Source: an uncultured Porphyromonadaceae bacterium
Lineage (GTDB): Bacteria > Bacteroidota > Bacteroidia > Bacteroidales > Muribaculaceae
DNA length: 64,000 bases
NCBI GenBank assembly: GCA_947177635.1
Contig: CAMWVQ010000005.1
Coordinates: 1 to 64,000, forward strand
Direction: 5' to 3'
In this document: in pieces, positions 1 through 9,672 of the stretch
Layout: every line of letters starts with the position of its first letter
How positions within the stretch are numbered: the stretch's first letter is position 1
Made by a program: the position numbers and the translations under genes
Notes under the pieces: model-generated
The model's database searches: none
What the model saw: only the letters and a program-made list of their open reading frames with translations
What the model was told of the DNA's origin: nothing

Positions 1-52
1 GAGCACGACCTTGCCAAGGTCGGGGTCGCGGGTTCGAGTCCCGTTTTTCGCT
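1..52 (+). tRNA. tRNA-Gly(GCC), 5' end outside window
   Basis: Anticodon stem-loop CGACC-TTGCCAA-GGTCG (anticodon GCC), T-arm GCGGG-TTCGAGT-CCCGT, then 3' acceptor TTTTCGC plus T73. Confidence 0.88.
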
Positions 53-105
53 CAACAAACCGCTCCTCTGAATCTCGGGAGAAAAGTCACAAAAGGTTTA
101 AAAAT

Positions 106-189
106 GTCCGGATGGCGGAATTGGTAGACGCGCTACTTTGAGGGGGTAGTGATCATTGGATCGTGTGAGTTCGAGTCTCATTTCGGACA
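106..189 (+). tRNA. tRNA-Leu(GAG)
   Basis: Acceptor GTCCGGA/TTCGGAC, D-arm GGCGGAATTGGTAGACGC, anticodon loop TTTGAGG (GAG), long variable arm, T-arm GTGAGTTCGAGTCTCAT. Confidence 0.92.
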
Positions 190-292
190 CTTGTCAGACA
201 AGCTGAGTATTTCATTGATACTCGGCTTGTTTGCTTTATATACCCCTCCTGACCATTCCACAGCTCAACGCCAACCTCTCCACACCCCCTGT

Positions 293-1090
293 ATGACAGA
301 CCTCGACAGACCTCTTGAAAGCGCGGCCGACCTCGAAGACCGCATCACCAGGCTCGGATTCCTCCCCTATTTCCGAAACCGCATACCCGGTTTCTCGGTC
401 GAGGAGATGACCCAGCCTGAAATACTCTGGGAAAACGACGGCCCTTGGGAATGGAAAGGAGACATCGCCCGCGGACTCACATCTGCCTACGGAAAGTTCT
501 TCCACGGAAAAGCCGGCTACGTCAGCCGCGAATGGCTCGCCGACTTCATCAATTACCGACGTTGGTGCGCACCCCTCGAAGCTGCCATCCCCGACTCGCT
601 GGGCAACAATGTCGACGCTATTATTCTCGACATACTGTCGCTAAACGGGCCGATGCGCTCGACCGACCTCCGCAACGCCACAGGATTCCAACGCATTCCG
701 CGCAAGCAATACCTCGAGATGCAGGAAGCTGCCAAAGCGGCAGCCGACAAGGAAGAGACAAGGGAACGCGTAAAAGCAACCCGCTCAAGAAAGGATGTCG
801 GGTTTGACACTCGCATGACGCGCCTGCAGATGGCCGGACGCGTCGTGATAACAGACTTCACCCACAACACCGACCGCCACGGCAATCCCTACGGATTCGG
901 CATCGCCTGCTACGACACCCCGGAGAATCTGTTCGGCGCCGACACCCTCGACAGCCACGGACGCAGCCCGATGGAATCCTTCTCCAGGATGCTGTCCCAC
1001 CTGAAACAGCAGCTTCCCTACACCCCGCCTCAGCTGATATCGGCCCTCATAGGACATCCGCGCAAAGACGGCCGCATCCGCTTGTCCTGA
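293..1090 (+). CDS. AlkZ-related / winged-helix DNA-binding-like protein
   Basis: ORF open from 149; Met at 293 (MTDLDRPLESAADLEDRITRLGFLPYF) preferred because the upstream part overlaps tRNA-Leu. WENDGPWEWKG...YGKFFHGKAGYVSREW resembles AlkZ-related proteins. Confidence 0.55.
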   Translation: MTDLDRPLESAADLEDRITRLGFLPYFRNRIPGFSVEEMTQPEILWENDGPWEWKGDIARGLTSAYGKFFHGKAGYVSREWLADFINYRRWCAPLEAAIPDSLGNNVDAIILDILSLNGPMRSTDLRNATGFQRIPRKQYLEMQEAAKAAADKEETRERVKATRSRKDVGFDTRMTRLQMAGRVVITDFTHNTDRHGNPYGFGIACYDTPENLFGADTLDSHGRSPMESFSRMLSHLKQQLPYTPPQLISALIGHPRKDGRIRLS

Positions 1091-1216
1091 CACCTTCCCT
1101 ATACCCCTCTCTGCCCCCTTCCGCCGAGGCTGTCTGCCTCCGGTTTGTTTTTTCGTGGTTTTTTGGATATTTTTGTCAGGAAATTTGTTTAATGTTCATA
1201 TCCACATGCTTCAACT

Positions 1217-2584
1217 ATGGCTGAGAATTTCTGGACGAAACTGAAATCCCTGACAGGAAATTATTTTGCGCTTGCCCCTTACCTTGTCACACAACAGGAG
1301 GCTGAAGCCTCAATCAGGGAGGGGGTGTCGTTTCGCGGCACCAACCTGATAATACTCGTGCTTGCGATTTTCATCGCATCGCTCGGCCTCAACACCAACT
1401 CCACGGCTGTAATCATCGGAGCCATGCTCATCTCCCCATTGATGGGCCCGATAATCGGGATAGGGCTTGGTATCGGCATCACCGACTTCGAGCTGCTGAA
1501 ACGCTCGCTGCGAAACCTCGTCGTGGCCGCTCTCTTCTCGATGCTCGCCTCATCTCTTTACTTCCTGATTTCACCGGTGGCCGAAGGGCACAGCGAACTG
1601 CTTGCCCGCACCTCCCCAACGATATACGACGTGCTGATAGGATTCTTCGGAGGGGGCGCCGGAATCGTCGCAACCTGTTCGCGCAGCAAAGGGAATGTGA
1701 TTCCGGGGGTGGCCATCGCCACAGCCCTTATGCCGCCGCTCTGTACCGCCGGCTACGGACTCGCCACATTGCAGATGCACTACTTCCTCGGAGCATCATA
1801 CCTGTTCATAATAAACTCGATTTTCATCTGCCTGGCAACATTCATCGGCGTGAAGCTTTTCCAATTCAAACCGGTGACCGCCGCCAATCCCGAACGTGTC
1901 AAGCGCATACGCCGCATTACCTACACCGTGGCCCTGCTCACCCTGCTCCCCAGCGTGTATCTGACATACAATATGATGCGGATGAACCGGTTCGAGCTCA
2001 ACGCCGGGCGGTTCATATCACACGAATGCCAGTGGCCCGACACCCACGTGTTGTCATCTTCCGAGACATGGGGAAAGGATGGCAGGCAGATTAACCTGAC
2101 CCTGATCGGGAAGGCCATGCCCCAGGACTCCCTGCTGATTGCCCTGTCGTCGCGTCTGCATTTCTACAACCTCGAAGGAACCAAGCTGAAGATTTTCCAG
2201 GGAGACGCGCCGATGTCTGTCGACGAGCTCAAGAGTGCCGCCGTCAGCGACATCTACCATATCTCCCAGACAGCCATCCAGTCGAAACAGGCTGAGATCG
2301 ACTCCCTGACCAACATCCTCGCCGCCGACAGAGCCTCCTTCGGGGCGGCCGCCGACATTCTTCCCGAGCTGCGTGTGGTCTTCCCGAAAGTCAATGAAAT
2401 AGCCGTAACGAAAGCGGTGTTCGCCAATCCGGCCGAAGGCCGCACCGACACGGTCAACATCGCGCTCATACATACGGCCTCAGGTTTCACCGCCGCAGGC
2501 AAGACCGAACTGCAACGTTACCTTGAGGCTCGCCTCAAACTTGACGAAATCAAGGTTATCGAGATTCCACGCGTCATCCGCTGA
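1217..2584 (+). CDS. DUF389 domain-containing membrane protein
   Basis: 455 aa; SLGLNTNSTAVIIGAMLISPLMGPIIGIGLGIG is the hallmark of the DUF389/TIGR00341 family. Confidence 0.9.
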   Translation: MAENFWTKLKSLTGNYFALAPYLVTQQEAEASIREGVSFRGTNLIILVLAIFIASLGLNTNSTAVIIGAMLISPLMGPIIGIGLGIGITDFELLKRSLRNLVVAALFSMLASSLYFLISPVAEGHSELLARTSPTIYDVLIGFFGGGAGIVATCSRSKGNVIPGVAIATALMPPLCTAGYGLATLQMHYFLGASYLFIINSIFICLATFIGVKLFQFKPVTAANPERVKRIRRITYTVALLTLLPSVYLTYNMMRMNRFELNAGRFISHECQWPDTHVLSSSETWGKDGRQINLTLIGKAMPQDSLLIALSSRLHFYNLEGTKLKIFQGDAPMSVDELKSAAVSDIYHISQTAIQSKQAEIDSLTNILAADRASFGAAADILPELRVVFPKVNEIAVTKAVFANPAEGRTDTVNIALIHTASGFTAAGKTELQRYLEARLKLDEIKVIEIPRVIR

Positions 2585-2600
2585 AAACAAACACAAACGG

Positions 2601-2661
2601 GGATATAATTACACAAACGGGAGGCCGCCTCAGGCGGCCTCCCGTTTGTGTAATTATATCC
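2601..2661. terminator. Bidirectional intrinsic terminator; 61-bp perfect palindrome between convergent genes
   Basis: 30-nt arms GGATATAATTACACAAACGGGAGGCCGCCT / AGGCGGCCTCCCGTTTGTGTAATTATATCC with one central base, between 1217..2584(+) and 2681..5002(-). Confidence 0.8.
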
Positions 2662-2680
2662 GTGTTAAGGTTCAGGCTTT

Positions 2681-5002
2681 TTAGTTGAGGCGAATGAATG
2701 CGGGCACCCATGCCGACACATTCACCGATCCGTTGACAGTGCCGCCATTGATGAGGTCTTCACCTGTGCCGCCGATTGACACATTCTGGTCGGTCTGGGA
2801 GAAAATCACAACCACTGTGTTGCCGGTCTCGGCATCTGTCTTGGTGATTACCTCCAGGCCGTTGTTGCGCTGGTCGCGGCTCACGGTTCCTCGCCAGAGG
2901 GCGGGATTCTCGGCACGCGCGTTGAACACCTTCGCCACATAATCGTGGAGACGCTGCTCGTTGGCATTGAAGCCGTCCAGACGACCGGAAGTGCGCGCCC
3001 AGTTGTCAGAGTTGCCATTTCCACGCTTGTCGCCGATTTCGTCACCGTAGTAGGTACAAGTCGGGCCGGAATAGCAGGCCACAGCCGCGTGGCGGGCCAT
3101 AAGTCCCTCCACATTGCTGTTGATGTCGACAAAGTCTCCCACGCGCGAAGTGTCGTGGTTGCTCAGGAAGAGTGTCGGATTCACACCTGCATCCTTGTAA
3201 CCGCGTCCGGCCGCATCGGTGGAGAGGAACCAGCCAATCGAGCCGACACCCGCACTGAGGTTGACGATATTGTCCTTGCCGTCAAAGTCCATAACGCTCT
3301 TGAGTCCATCCTGCTGGGTGGTGGTGATATTGCCGGCACTGGTCCAGTCCTCACCGACCATGAAGCCGAGAGTACCCCACTGTTCTCCACGGTTCTTGCG
3401 TTCCTGGCATACAGCCTCAACCTCCTTACGGAGGTCATACCAATAGTTGTGTCCTCCCTGGTAAACCTGGTAGCACTGGTCGAGACGCCAGCCGTCCACT
3501 CCTCGGTTCATCCAGTAACGGACCACCTCCTTGAAATATTCGAGCGAACCGGGATATGCGATGTTGCCAGCGTCTGAGCCACGCACATTGGCTGTATTGT
3601 CCCGTGTGTCGATGTAGCGACCTTCAGGAGAAGCAGCCGTAACGCCGCCGTGATGGCCGAACACACCGTCAAGAATCACGTAGATGCCACGATTGTGGGC
3701 TTCCTCAATGAGTTCGTCGAACTCAGCCTCGGTGCCGAACTTCGGGTCAATCTTGAAATAGTTGGTGCAGAAATATCCGGTGGCCTGCAGTCTCTCACCA
3801 CCATTGCCATTGGTGGAATCAAACACCGGGGTCATCCAGAGGGCGTTCATGCCAAGCTCCTTGATGTAATCAAGCGAGTTGATGATACCGCGCAGGTTGC
3901 CATCCTTGCGATGCCCCTCGGGGCCCCACATGTTGGTGTAACCCGGCGCGCCACCTTCTCCGTGCTGGAACGAGCCAACCATCACCTGGTATATCGAGAG
4001 CTCGCGGTGGTCACCCGTCAATGTTGTCACGGGCTGTGAGTCATCGCGGTTGTAGGTAGCCGAGAATGTGGTCTCCCCCTCGTCATTGGATGCGGTCAGA
4101 GACAAAGTCGCGCTCTCCCCGTCATTGAGGTAATCGGCGACATCGAGACGCGTGGCAGAAGTGGTGGAGAGGCTGAGCTGACGTCCGTTGAAGGTGCCCG
4201 ACACCAATGTCGGCGCGTTGGAGAAGCTGATGGTGATGACCGATGTGCCCCTCACGCGGCCACCTGCCGGCGACACGGTAATCGCAGGCTTCTGCGGGCC
4301 TTCGGGATTCGAAGAATACCATTTCTTGTCAGCCAGAAGATACCAACCCTCCTTGCCGGGGAAATCAAGCGCGATACCGGGCTGCTGGTCGGCGGGATAA
4401 CGGTCAGCGCCACCATCGCCGGTGTTGAAAATCACCAGTGCCGACTCGTCGGCCTTTTCAGGAAGCACGTAGCTGTACCATCCGTTCTCGGACACACTCA
4501 TCAGAGAGCCGGGCCATGCTCCTGCATATTCCTGACTGGGTTCGGAATAGATGTAGACATACGGAGTCTTTGACCATCCGCCTTTGAAATATATGGTGCG
4601 CTCATTCGATGCGGGAGCGATTTTCACCGTGTAGGTCTTGGTGGCGTTCCCGTCGGTCACATTGAAGGTCACATTGTTGTCACCCTTCACCAGCTGTGCC
4701 ACTGAATGATTGGTTAACAGGGAACCGTTGACAGAGATGTCAACGGTGGCGTCTGACGCCACGGGAGCAGCAGAGAATGACGCCAGCGTCGGAAATGAGT
4801 TTTCAGCCTCGACGGTGTAAGCCACAGTCTCGGAAGAGAAACCCTCGACGATGTTATGGCCGTCAACTTTTATCTCAAGCGCGCTCAATGAGGCATTGTC
4901 GCTGCCTGCGGCGGCGGAGGCGGCCAGAGCGGAACCTCCGACAAGCACACCCACACAGAGGGAGCGGAGTGTGCCGCATATCGAATATGAAATTTTCATC
5001 AT
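2681..5002 (-). CDS. Secreted GH13 alpha-amylase family protein with N-terminal cadherin-like/starch-binding modules
   Basis: 773 aa; LGMNALWMTPVFDS, GVDGWRLDQCYQV, MVGEDWTSAG, FLSNHDTSR match GH13 conserved regions; signal peptide. Confidence 0.9.
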   Translation of the reverse strand: MMKISYSICGTLRSLCVGVLVGGSALAASAAAGSDNASLSALEIKVDGHNIVEGFSSETVAYTVEAENSFPTLASFSAAPVASDATVDISVNGSLLTNHSVAQLVKGDNNVTFNVTDGNATKTYTVKIAPASNERTIYFKGGWSKTPYVYIYSEPSQEYAGAWPGSLMSVSENGWYSYVLPEKADESALVIFNTGDGGADRYPADQQPGIALDFPGKEGWYLLADKKWYSSNPEGPQKPAITVSPAGGRVRGTSVITISFSNAPTLVSGTFNGRQLSLSTTSATRLDVADYLNDGESATLSLTASNDEGETTFSATYNRDDSQPVTTLTGDHRELSIYQVMVGSFQHGEGGAPGYTNMWGPEGHRKDGNLRGIINSLDYIKELGMNALWMTPVFDSTNGNGGERLQATGYFCTNYFKIDPKFGTEAEFDELIEEAHNRGIYVILDGVFGHHGGVTAASPEGRYIDTRDNTANVRGSDAGNIAYPGSLEYFKEVVRYWMNRGVDGWRLDQCYQVYQGGHNYWYDLRKEVEAVCQERKNRGEQWGTLGFMVGEDWTSAGNITTTQQDGLKSVMDFDGKDNIVNLSAGVGSIGWFLSTDAAGRGYKDAGVNPTLFLSNHDTSRVGDFVDINSNVEGLMARHAAVACYSGPTCTYYGDEIGDKRGNGNSDNWARTSGRLDGFNANEQRLHDYVAKVFNARAENPALWRGTVSRDQRNNGLEVITKTDAETGNTVVVIFSQTDQNVSIGGTGEDLINGGTVNGSVNVSAWVPAFIRLN

Positions 5003-5022
5003 TGCAATATTGTGTGTTAGGA

Positions 5023-6648
5023 TTATTTCTTGACAATCTTGAAGACGGCAGTCTTGGCCTGCTCCATCTCAACCTGCAGCAGATAAACTCCGGCGGCAGA
5101 ACCTGAAAGGTCTATTGCCACCTCATTTTTGCCCTCACCGCAGAGATTGGCGACAAGCTGTCCGGAGATGGAGAACACTTTGCAGGATAGAATGGCGGCG
5201 GGAGCCGACACGGCGAGCAGTCCCTCTGTGGGATTCGGTGAAACGGAGATGTCCACACCCTCGGCGTCGACTGCATCAATGGCAGAAATTGCTTTGAAAA
5301 GCTCATCAGGGAAAATATGGGACTGGTTCTCGCCAAGCGAACGGAGAACCGGCCCCTGTACGGCCACGGAAGCACGAGCGACCTCGGTGCGCCAGAGCCA
5401 TACATTGTCGAAATCCCATCCCGAGAGTGACTTGTAGACATTCTCTGATGCAATCTCATTGGAAGACTTTAGTGTGGCGTGGTCGCCATAATTGGCCCAA
5501 TTTCCATTCGGCGCGCTCATAAGCTCCCAGGCATAATTGCCCTCCGAGATGTTCCGGCTGTTGTTGTTCCCGCCAAAACGGGCGGCATAATTGTTTGTCG
5601 CAGATATGGAGGCATTGACGGCGAACGAGCGGTTCACTTTGCCGTAATTCGCACCTACCAGTCCGCCTACATAGTCGAATCCGGTCACATCACCGGAAGC
5701 GACAGTGTTGGCTATGGTGCCGGTGTTTTTCCCCACGAGACCACCTACGGCGTAGTCATCGGAAGCATTAACCGTAGCCGTCGAGTAACAGTCGGAAATC
5801 GAGCCGCCGTTTTCACCGACCAGACCGCCTGCGCAGATGGAAGAGGCGTTGACGGTTCCGGTGGAATAGCAGCGGAGGATGCCGCCGCCGTCGACACGTC
5901 CGGCAAGGATACCGGTGAAACACATACCGGCAACCGTGGCGTCGGCGATTCCGAGGTCACGGATTTCCGCACCGTTGCCGACTGTGCCGAAAAGGCCGGT
6001 GGCCTCACCAAACACATTCCCCGACAATTTAAGGTTGTTGATTGTCTTGCCGTTGCCGTCGAAGGTTCCGGTGAAAGGGATGGCTGAGTTGCCGACGGTA
6101 GCTGTGACACCCGACGCGTCGACATCAGAATCGAGACGGAACGATTTGCCCCAGTCGGCCGAGGTCGACGAGAGTTCCTTGAGGTCAGCGGCGGTCGAGA
6201 TGAGGTAAGGGGAAGCGGCCGTCCCCTCTCCTCCCGAATAATGCTGCACCGGAGCCTGGATTACAGCCACCATACAGTCAATGGTCTGCTTCGATGAGGT
6301 CTTGGCAATGAAGCCAAGCTCTGTCAGGCTTGACAGCTCAGAGTCGCTGAGGTTGTATAACGTCTTGATGTCCTCGATAGCGTAGGTGTAGACCCCGTTC
6401 GAGCCTGACATCTTGTATTTGTCGACATTCGTGTTCTCCCACGAAGCCGCCGGTTTGGAGGCTGAACCGACGACAGCCCAGGTGTAGAGATAAACCTCGC
6501 TTCCGAAGTCAGAGGTTGTGATCGTGACTGATACCGGGCGCGTGGCCACGACCGGCGACGGGTCTGACACGATGGTCGCATTATCCCCGGCAGCCCACGA
6601 AGAAACAGCGGCTCCCGCCGCCAACAAACATAAAATAATCTTCTTCAT
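5023..6648 (-). CDS. Secreted GLUG-motif repeat protein with T9SS-type A sorting domain
   Basis: Repeats such as GGLVGENGGSISDCYSTATV and GGLVGKNTGTIANTVASGDV; C-term VSPNPTEGLLAVSAPAAILSCKVFSISGQLV...AAGVYLLQVE...FKIVKK. Start at MKKIILCLLAAGAAVSSWA (6648). Confidence 0.8.
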   Translation of the reverse strand: MKKIILCLLAAGAAVSSWAAGDNATIVSDPSPVVATRPVSVTITTSDFGSEVYLYTWAVVGSASKPAASWENTNVDKYKMSGSNGVYTYAIEDIKTLYNLSDSELSSLTELGFIAKTSSKQTIDCMVAVIQAPVQHYSGGEGTAASPYLISTAADLKELSSTSADWGKSFRLDSDVDASGVTATVGNSAIPFTGTFDGNGKTINNLKLSGNVFGEATGLFGTVGNGAEIRDLGIADATVAGMCFTGILAGRVDGGGILRCYSTGTVNASSICAGGLVGENGGSISDCYSTATVNASDDYAVGGLVGKNTGTIANTVASGDVTGFDYVGGLVGANYGKVNRSFAVNASISATNNYAARFGGNNNSRNISEGNYAWELMSAPNGNWANYGDHATLKSSNEIASENVYKSLSGWDFDNVWLWRTEVARASVAVQGPVLRSLGENQSHIFPDELFKAISAIDAVDAEGVDISVSPNPTEGLLAVSAPAAILSCKVFSISGQLVANLCGEGKNEVAIDLSGSAAGVYLLQVEMEQAKTAVFKIVKK

Positions 6649-6800
6649 GTAGAAATTTAGATGATGTAAGTAATACACGGAACCGATTGAGGCGCAATGC
6701 ACCTCAATCAAAATGTGGTTTCAAGCAAATTTTGAATGTGCAAAGTTACGCATCTTCATCCTCAAATTTCCACACGAATGATATGTTTTTCAACAGATTT

Positions 6801-7508
6801 TCATTTTTCCCGCACCACTGCCGACGTTTCTTCGGCATCAGCCCGTTCTTTGCGGCCACCCTTTACCGGCGCGTCATCCGTGACAGGCGTGAACCAGGCC
6901 GGCATGCCTACGGCCAGACGATAGAGATTGCAGCCCAGGAAGTTGCCGACCACCGTCGGGAGATAAGCCGCCAGGAGCGTCAAACCATTGGCCATCAGGA
7001 AATCCCTGCCGCAGGAGGCATAGTAGAATGAATCGGCCACACAGTGGGGGAATCCGCATATTATGAACGCCGGCACACCGAAAAGCAGCGGCAGCCAGTT
7101 GTTCTTCATCCCTGCACCGCGAACTGCAGCCGTCATTATGAAGCCGCAGGGAATCGACAACAGTCCGCACATCAGCGGCCCTTTTGCCAGGCGCGCGTTG
7201 ATGATGGCCCTCGACGATTCGGCGATTTCCGGAGTGCAGGTCAGAGCCGACAGTATGAAGCATCCTCCAAGGTTGAGCAGCAACATCAGGCCGAGCAGGG
7301 AATACTCCCCACCCTTGCGGCTCCAGACATGCTGGGCCTGCCCGGTGAACAGCGGCAGCTTCATCGCCACCACAACTATGAGCCCGAAGGCGAACATCGC
7401 CGCGCCAAGCACGCCGCCGACCTTGAGATACACCGTGGCGGCGATACCGATACATCCCCCTGCCATCAGCGCGCCACTGAAAAATTTAACCGCGTTTTCC
7501 TTATTCAT
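6801..7508 (-). CDS. Formate/nitrite transporter (FNT) family-like membrane protein
   Basis: 235 aa, six-TM-like hydropathy; GFPHCVADSFYY and LPTVVGNFLGCNLYRL match FNT signature positions. Confidence 0.65.
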   Translation of the reverse strand: MNKENAVKFFSGALMAGGCIGIAATVYLKVGGVLGAAMFAFGLIVVVAMKLPLFTGQAQHVWSRKGGEYSLLGLMLLLNLGGCFILSALTCTPEIAESSRAIINARLAKGPLMCGLLSIPCGFIMTAAVRGAGMKNNWLPLLFGVPAFIICGFPHCVADSFYYASCGRDFLMANGLTLLAAYLPTVVGNFLGCNLYRLAVGMPAWFTPVTDDAPVKGGRKERADAEETSAVVREK

Positions 7509-7585
7509 ATTGTGATAATGTATTGGCTTCAGGGTGCAAATTTACGGATTTTTTCGTAGTTTTGCACTAAACTTGCCTTACACTC

Positions 7586-8683
7586 ATGAAAACCAAAAGA
7601 TTTGTCATCCGCGGCTTGCTGGCCGCCACACTCATTATGGGGGCATACGCCTCGTCAGAAGCCAAGAAACCACGCGAGCTGTGGCTCGGAGCCGACATCA
7701 GCGGCACAACCCATGACGAGGCCCGCGGAATCTACTCGACAGACACCCTCGGAAACCAACGCGAAAACACCCTGCTTATGAAAGACTACGGCATGAACGC
7801 CGTGCGTCTGCGCGTCTGGGTCAACCCTCGCGGAGGCTGGAGCGCAAAGGAGGATGTCCTCGAAATGGCCAAAAGGGCCAGGCTGCTCGGCATGGAGGTG
7901 ATGATAGACTTCCATTACTCCGACTGGTGGGCCGACCCTGAGAAGCAGAACATACCCGCCGCCTGGAAAGACTACGGCCTGGAGGAGATGAAAACCGCCC
8001 TGGCCGACCACACAGCCTCCACCCTGCGCTACCTCAAAGACAACGGCATAGATGTGAAATGGGTGCAGGTCGGCAACGAGACCCGCAACGGGTTCCTTTG
8101 GCCGATCGGCCGAATAGATGTCAGCGACATGTCGAACATCGCAAACTACGCCGCCCTGACGACCGCCGGATATGACGCCGTGAAAAGCGTCTACCCCGAA
8201 GCGGAGGTAATCGTCCACATCGACAACGGTTTTGACAACCCCACCTACCAGACAATCTTCGACGGGCTGAAGGCCAACGGCGGCAAATGGGACATCATCG
8301 GCATGAGCGTCTATCCATACTGGGCCATCAAGTATGACCACGAGCCTGACGCCGAATCCACCCTCCGCGACGCCATCGACAACATCCGCAAGCTCAACGC
8401 CCGCTACGGATGCGACGTTATGATTGTCGAGACCGGTGTCGATTCCTCCAAACCGGCCGAAGGACTGGAGTTCATGAACTCCCTGTTCGACGCGGTAATC
8501 AATGACGCCGACGGCGCATGCACCGGAGTGTTCTACTGGGCTCCGGAGTCATTCCAGACAGAGTGTCCCGACGGCACCCTCGAAGGCTACGCCCTCGGGG
8601 CCTTCCGCAACCGGCGCCCAACCGCCATACTTGACTCATATCCCCGCGCCGCACGCCTCTTCTCCGCCGGGAAAACGGAGTGA
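7586..8683 (+). CDS. Arabinogalactan endo-beta-1,4-galactanase (GH53)
   Basis: 365 aa; GMNAVRLRVWVNP, MEVMIDFHYSDWWADPEKQNIPAAW, VQVGNETRNGFLWP, GVFYWAPE. Confidence 0.92.
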   Translation: MKTKRFVIRGLLAATLIMGAYASSEAKKPRELWLGADISGTTHDEARGIYSTDTLGNQRENTLLMKDYGMNAVRLRVWVNPRGGWSAKEDVLEMAKRARLLGMEVMIDFHYSDWWADPEKQNIPAAWKDYGLEEMKTALADHTASTLRYLKDNGIDVKWVQVGNETRNGFLWPIGRIDVSDMSNIANYAALTTAGYDAVKSVYPEAEVIVHIDNGFDNPTYQTIFDGLKANGGKWDIIGMSVYPYWAIKYDHEPDAESTLRDAIDNIRKLNARYGCDVMIVETGVDSSKPAEGLEFMNSLFDAVINDADGACTGVFYWAPESFQTECPDGTLEGYALGAFRNRRPTAILDSYPRAARLFSAGKTE

Positions 8684-8740
8684 AAAATAAGCGGCGCCGA
8701 CATCGCCCGCGCGGATTCCCGAATATTAACCGCCGATATG

Positions 8741-8772
8741 TTTGCGCGGGCGGGATTATTTTCGTAACTTTG
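8741..8772 (+). promoter_or_regulatory. Bacteroidetes-type promoter (TTTG-N20-TAACTTTG) for rplY
   Basis: TTTG 8741-8744 and TAACTTTG 8765-8772, matching the Bacteroidetes TTTG/TAnnTTTG consensus. Confidence 0.75.
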
Positions 8773-8789
8773 CGGCGGTTTTTTCAGAA

Positions 8790-8855
8790 GAGGAGCGGCT
8801 ACGCGCCTCGGATGGAAGCCCCCGGCCCCGCCGGGCATCCCGTGTGATGGGAAAT
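8790..8855 (+). promoter_or_regulatory. Structured 5' leader of rplY (candidate r-protein leader)
   Basis: Hairpin GAGG-a-GCG-gcta-CGC-g-CCTC (8790-8809); helix GGATG/CATCC (8810-8814/8836-8840) enclosing CCCGGC-ccc-GCCGGG (8821-8835); competing TCCC...GGGA hairpin. Confidence 0.5.
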
Positions 8856-8895
8856 TATATGTATAATTTTGAGTAACACAAAAAATCTCAACCGA

Positions 8896-9558
8896 ATGAA
8901 ATCTTACGAACTGAAGGCTACCCCCCGTGTAGACCTGGGCAAGAAAGCCGCCAAGGCTCTCCGTGCAGAAGGCAAAATCCCCGCTGTCCTCAATGGCGGT
9001 GAAATCGTAGAACTCCCCTTCAAGGGCAACCTCAAGGAGGGCGAGAAGCTCGTTGAAATCGAGAACGGCCGTGGCATCATCACCACCGACCTCACCCTGA
9101 CCAACGAGTCTGTGCGCAAGCTCATCTACACTCCCGAGATCTTCGCCATCGACCTCGACATCAACGGCGAGAAGAAAACCGCCGTTCTCCGCGAGGTACA
9201 GTTCCACCCCGTGAAGGACAACATCCTCCACATCGACCTTCTCGAAGTCAAGGCTGACAAGCCCGTTGTCATGTCTGTTCCCGTGAAGCTCGAAGGCCAC
9301 GCCGAAGGTGTGAAGGCCGGTGGTAAGCTGACCCTCTCGATGAAGAAAATCAAAGTTCGCGCTCCCTACACCGAAATCCCCGAACGTCTGGTCATCAACG
9401 TTGACCACCTCGGTCTGGGCAAGACCCTCCAGGTTGGCGAGCTCCACTTTGAAGGTCTCGAAATGGTAACCCCCAAGGAAGCAGTTGTCTGCGCAGTTCA
9501 GCTCACCCGCGCCGCCCGTGGTGCGGCCGCAGCCGAGGCAGCCGCAGCCAAGAAGTAA
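8896..9558 (+). CDS. rplY: 50S ribosomal protein L25/general stress protein Ctc
   Basis: MKSYELKATPRVDLGKKAAKALRAEGKIPAVLNGG; L25 plus TL5-like C-terminal domain. Start at internal Met 8896 preferred over TTG 8869. Confidence 0.93.
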   Translation: MKSYELKATPRVDLGKKAAKALRAEGKIPAVLNGGEIVELPFKGNLKEGEKLVEIENGRGIITTDLTLTNESVRKLIYTPEIFAIDLDINGEKKTAVLREVQFHPVKDNILHIDLLEVKADKPVVMSVPVKLEGHAEGVKAGGKLTLSMKKIKVRAPYTEIPERLVINVDHLGLGKTLQVGELHFEGLEMVTPKEAVVCAVQLTRAARGAAAAEAAAAKK

Positions 9559-9578
9559 TCTTCCCTGCAGAACCTACC

Positions 9579-9628
9579 GAGAGGATGCCCCTCCCGGCGC
9601 TCCGGCGCCGGCAGGCATCCTCTCTGAT
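9579..9628 (+). terminator. Rho-independent terminator after rplY
   Basis: GAGAGGATGCC ... GGCATCCTCTC followed by tgatttt. Confidence 0.75.
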
Positions 9629-9672
9629 TTTAACGTTGAGAGGAGCAAACAACCGATTCAATTCCGCAGACA

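Noticed and set aside
8587-9447. 286-aa - strand ORF
   Set aside because: Antisense shadow of rplY and the GH53 3' end.
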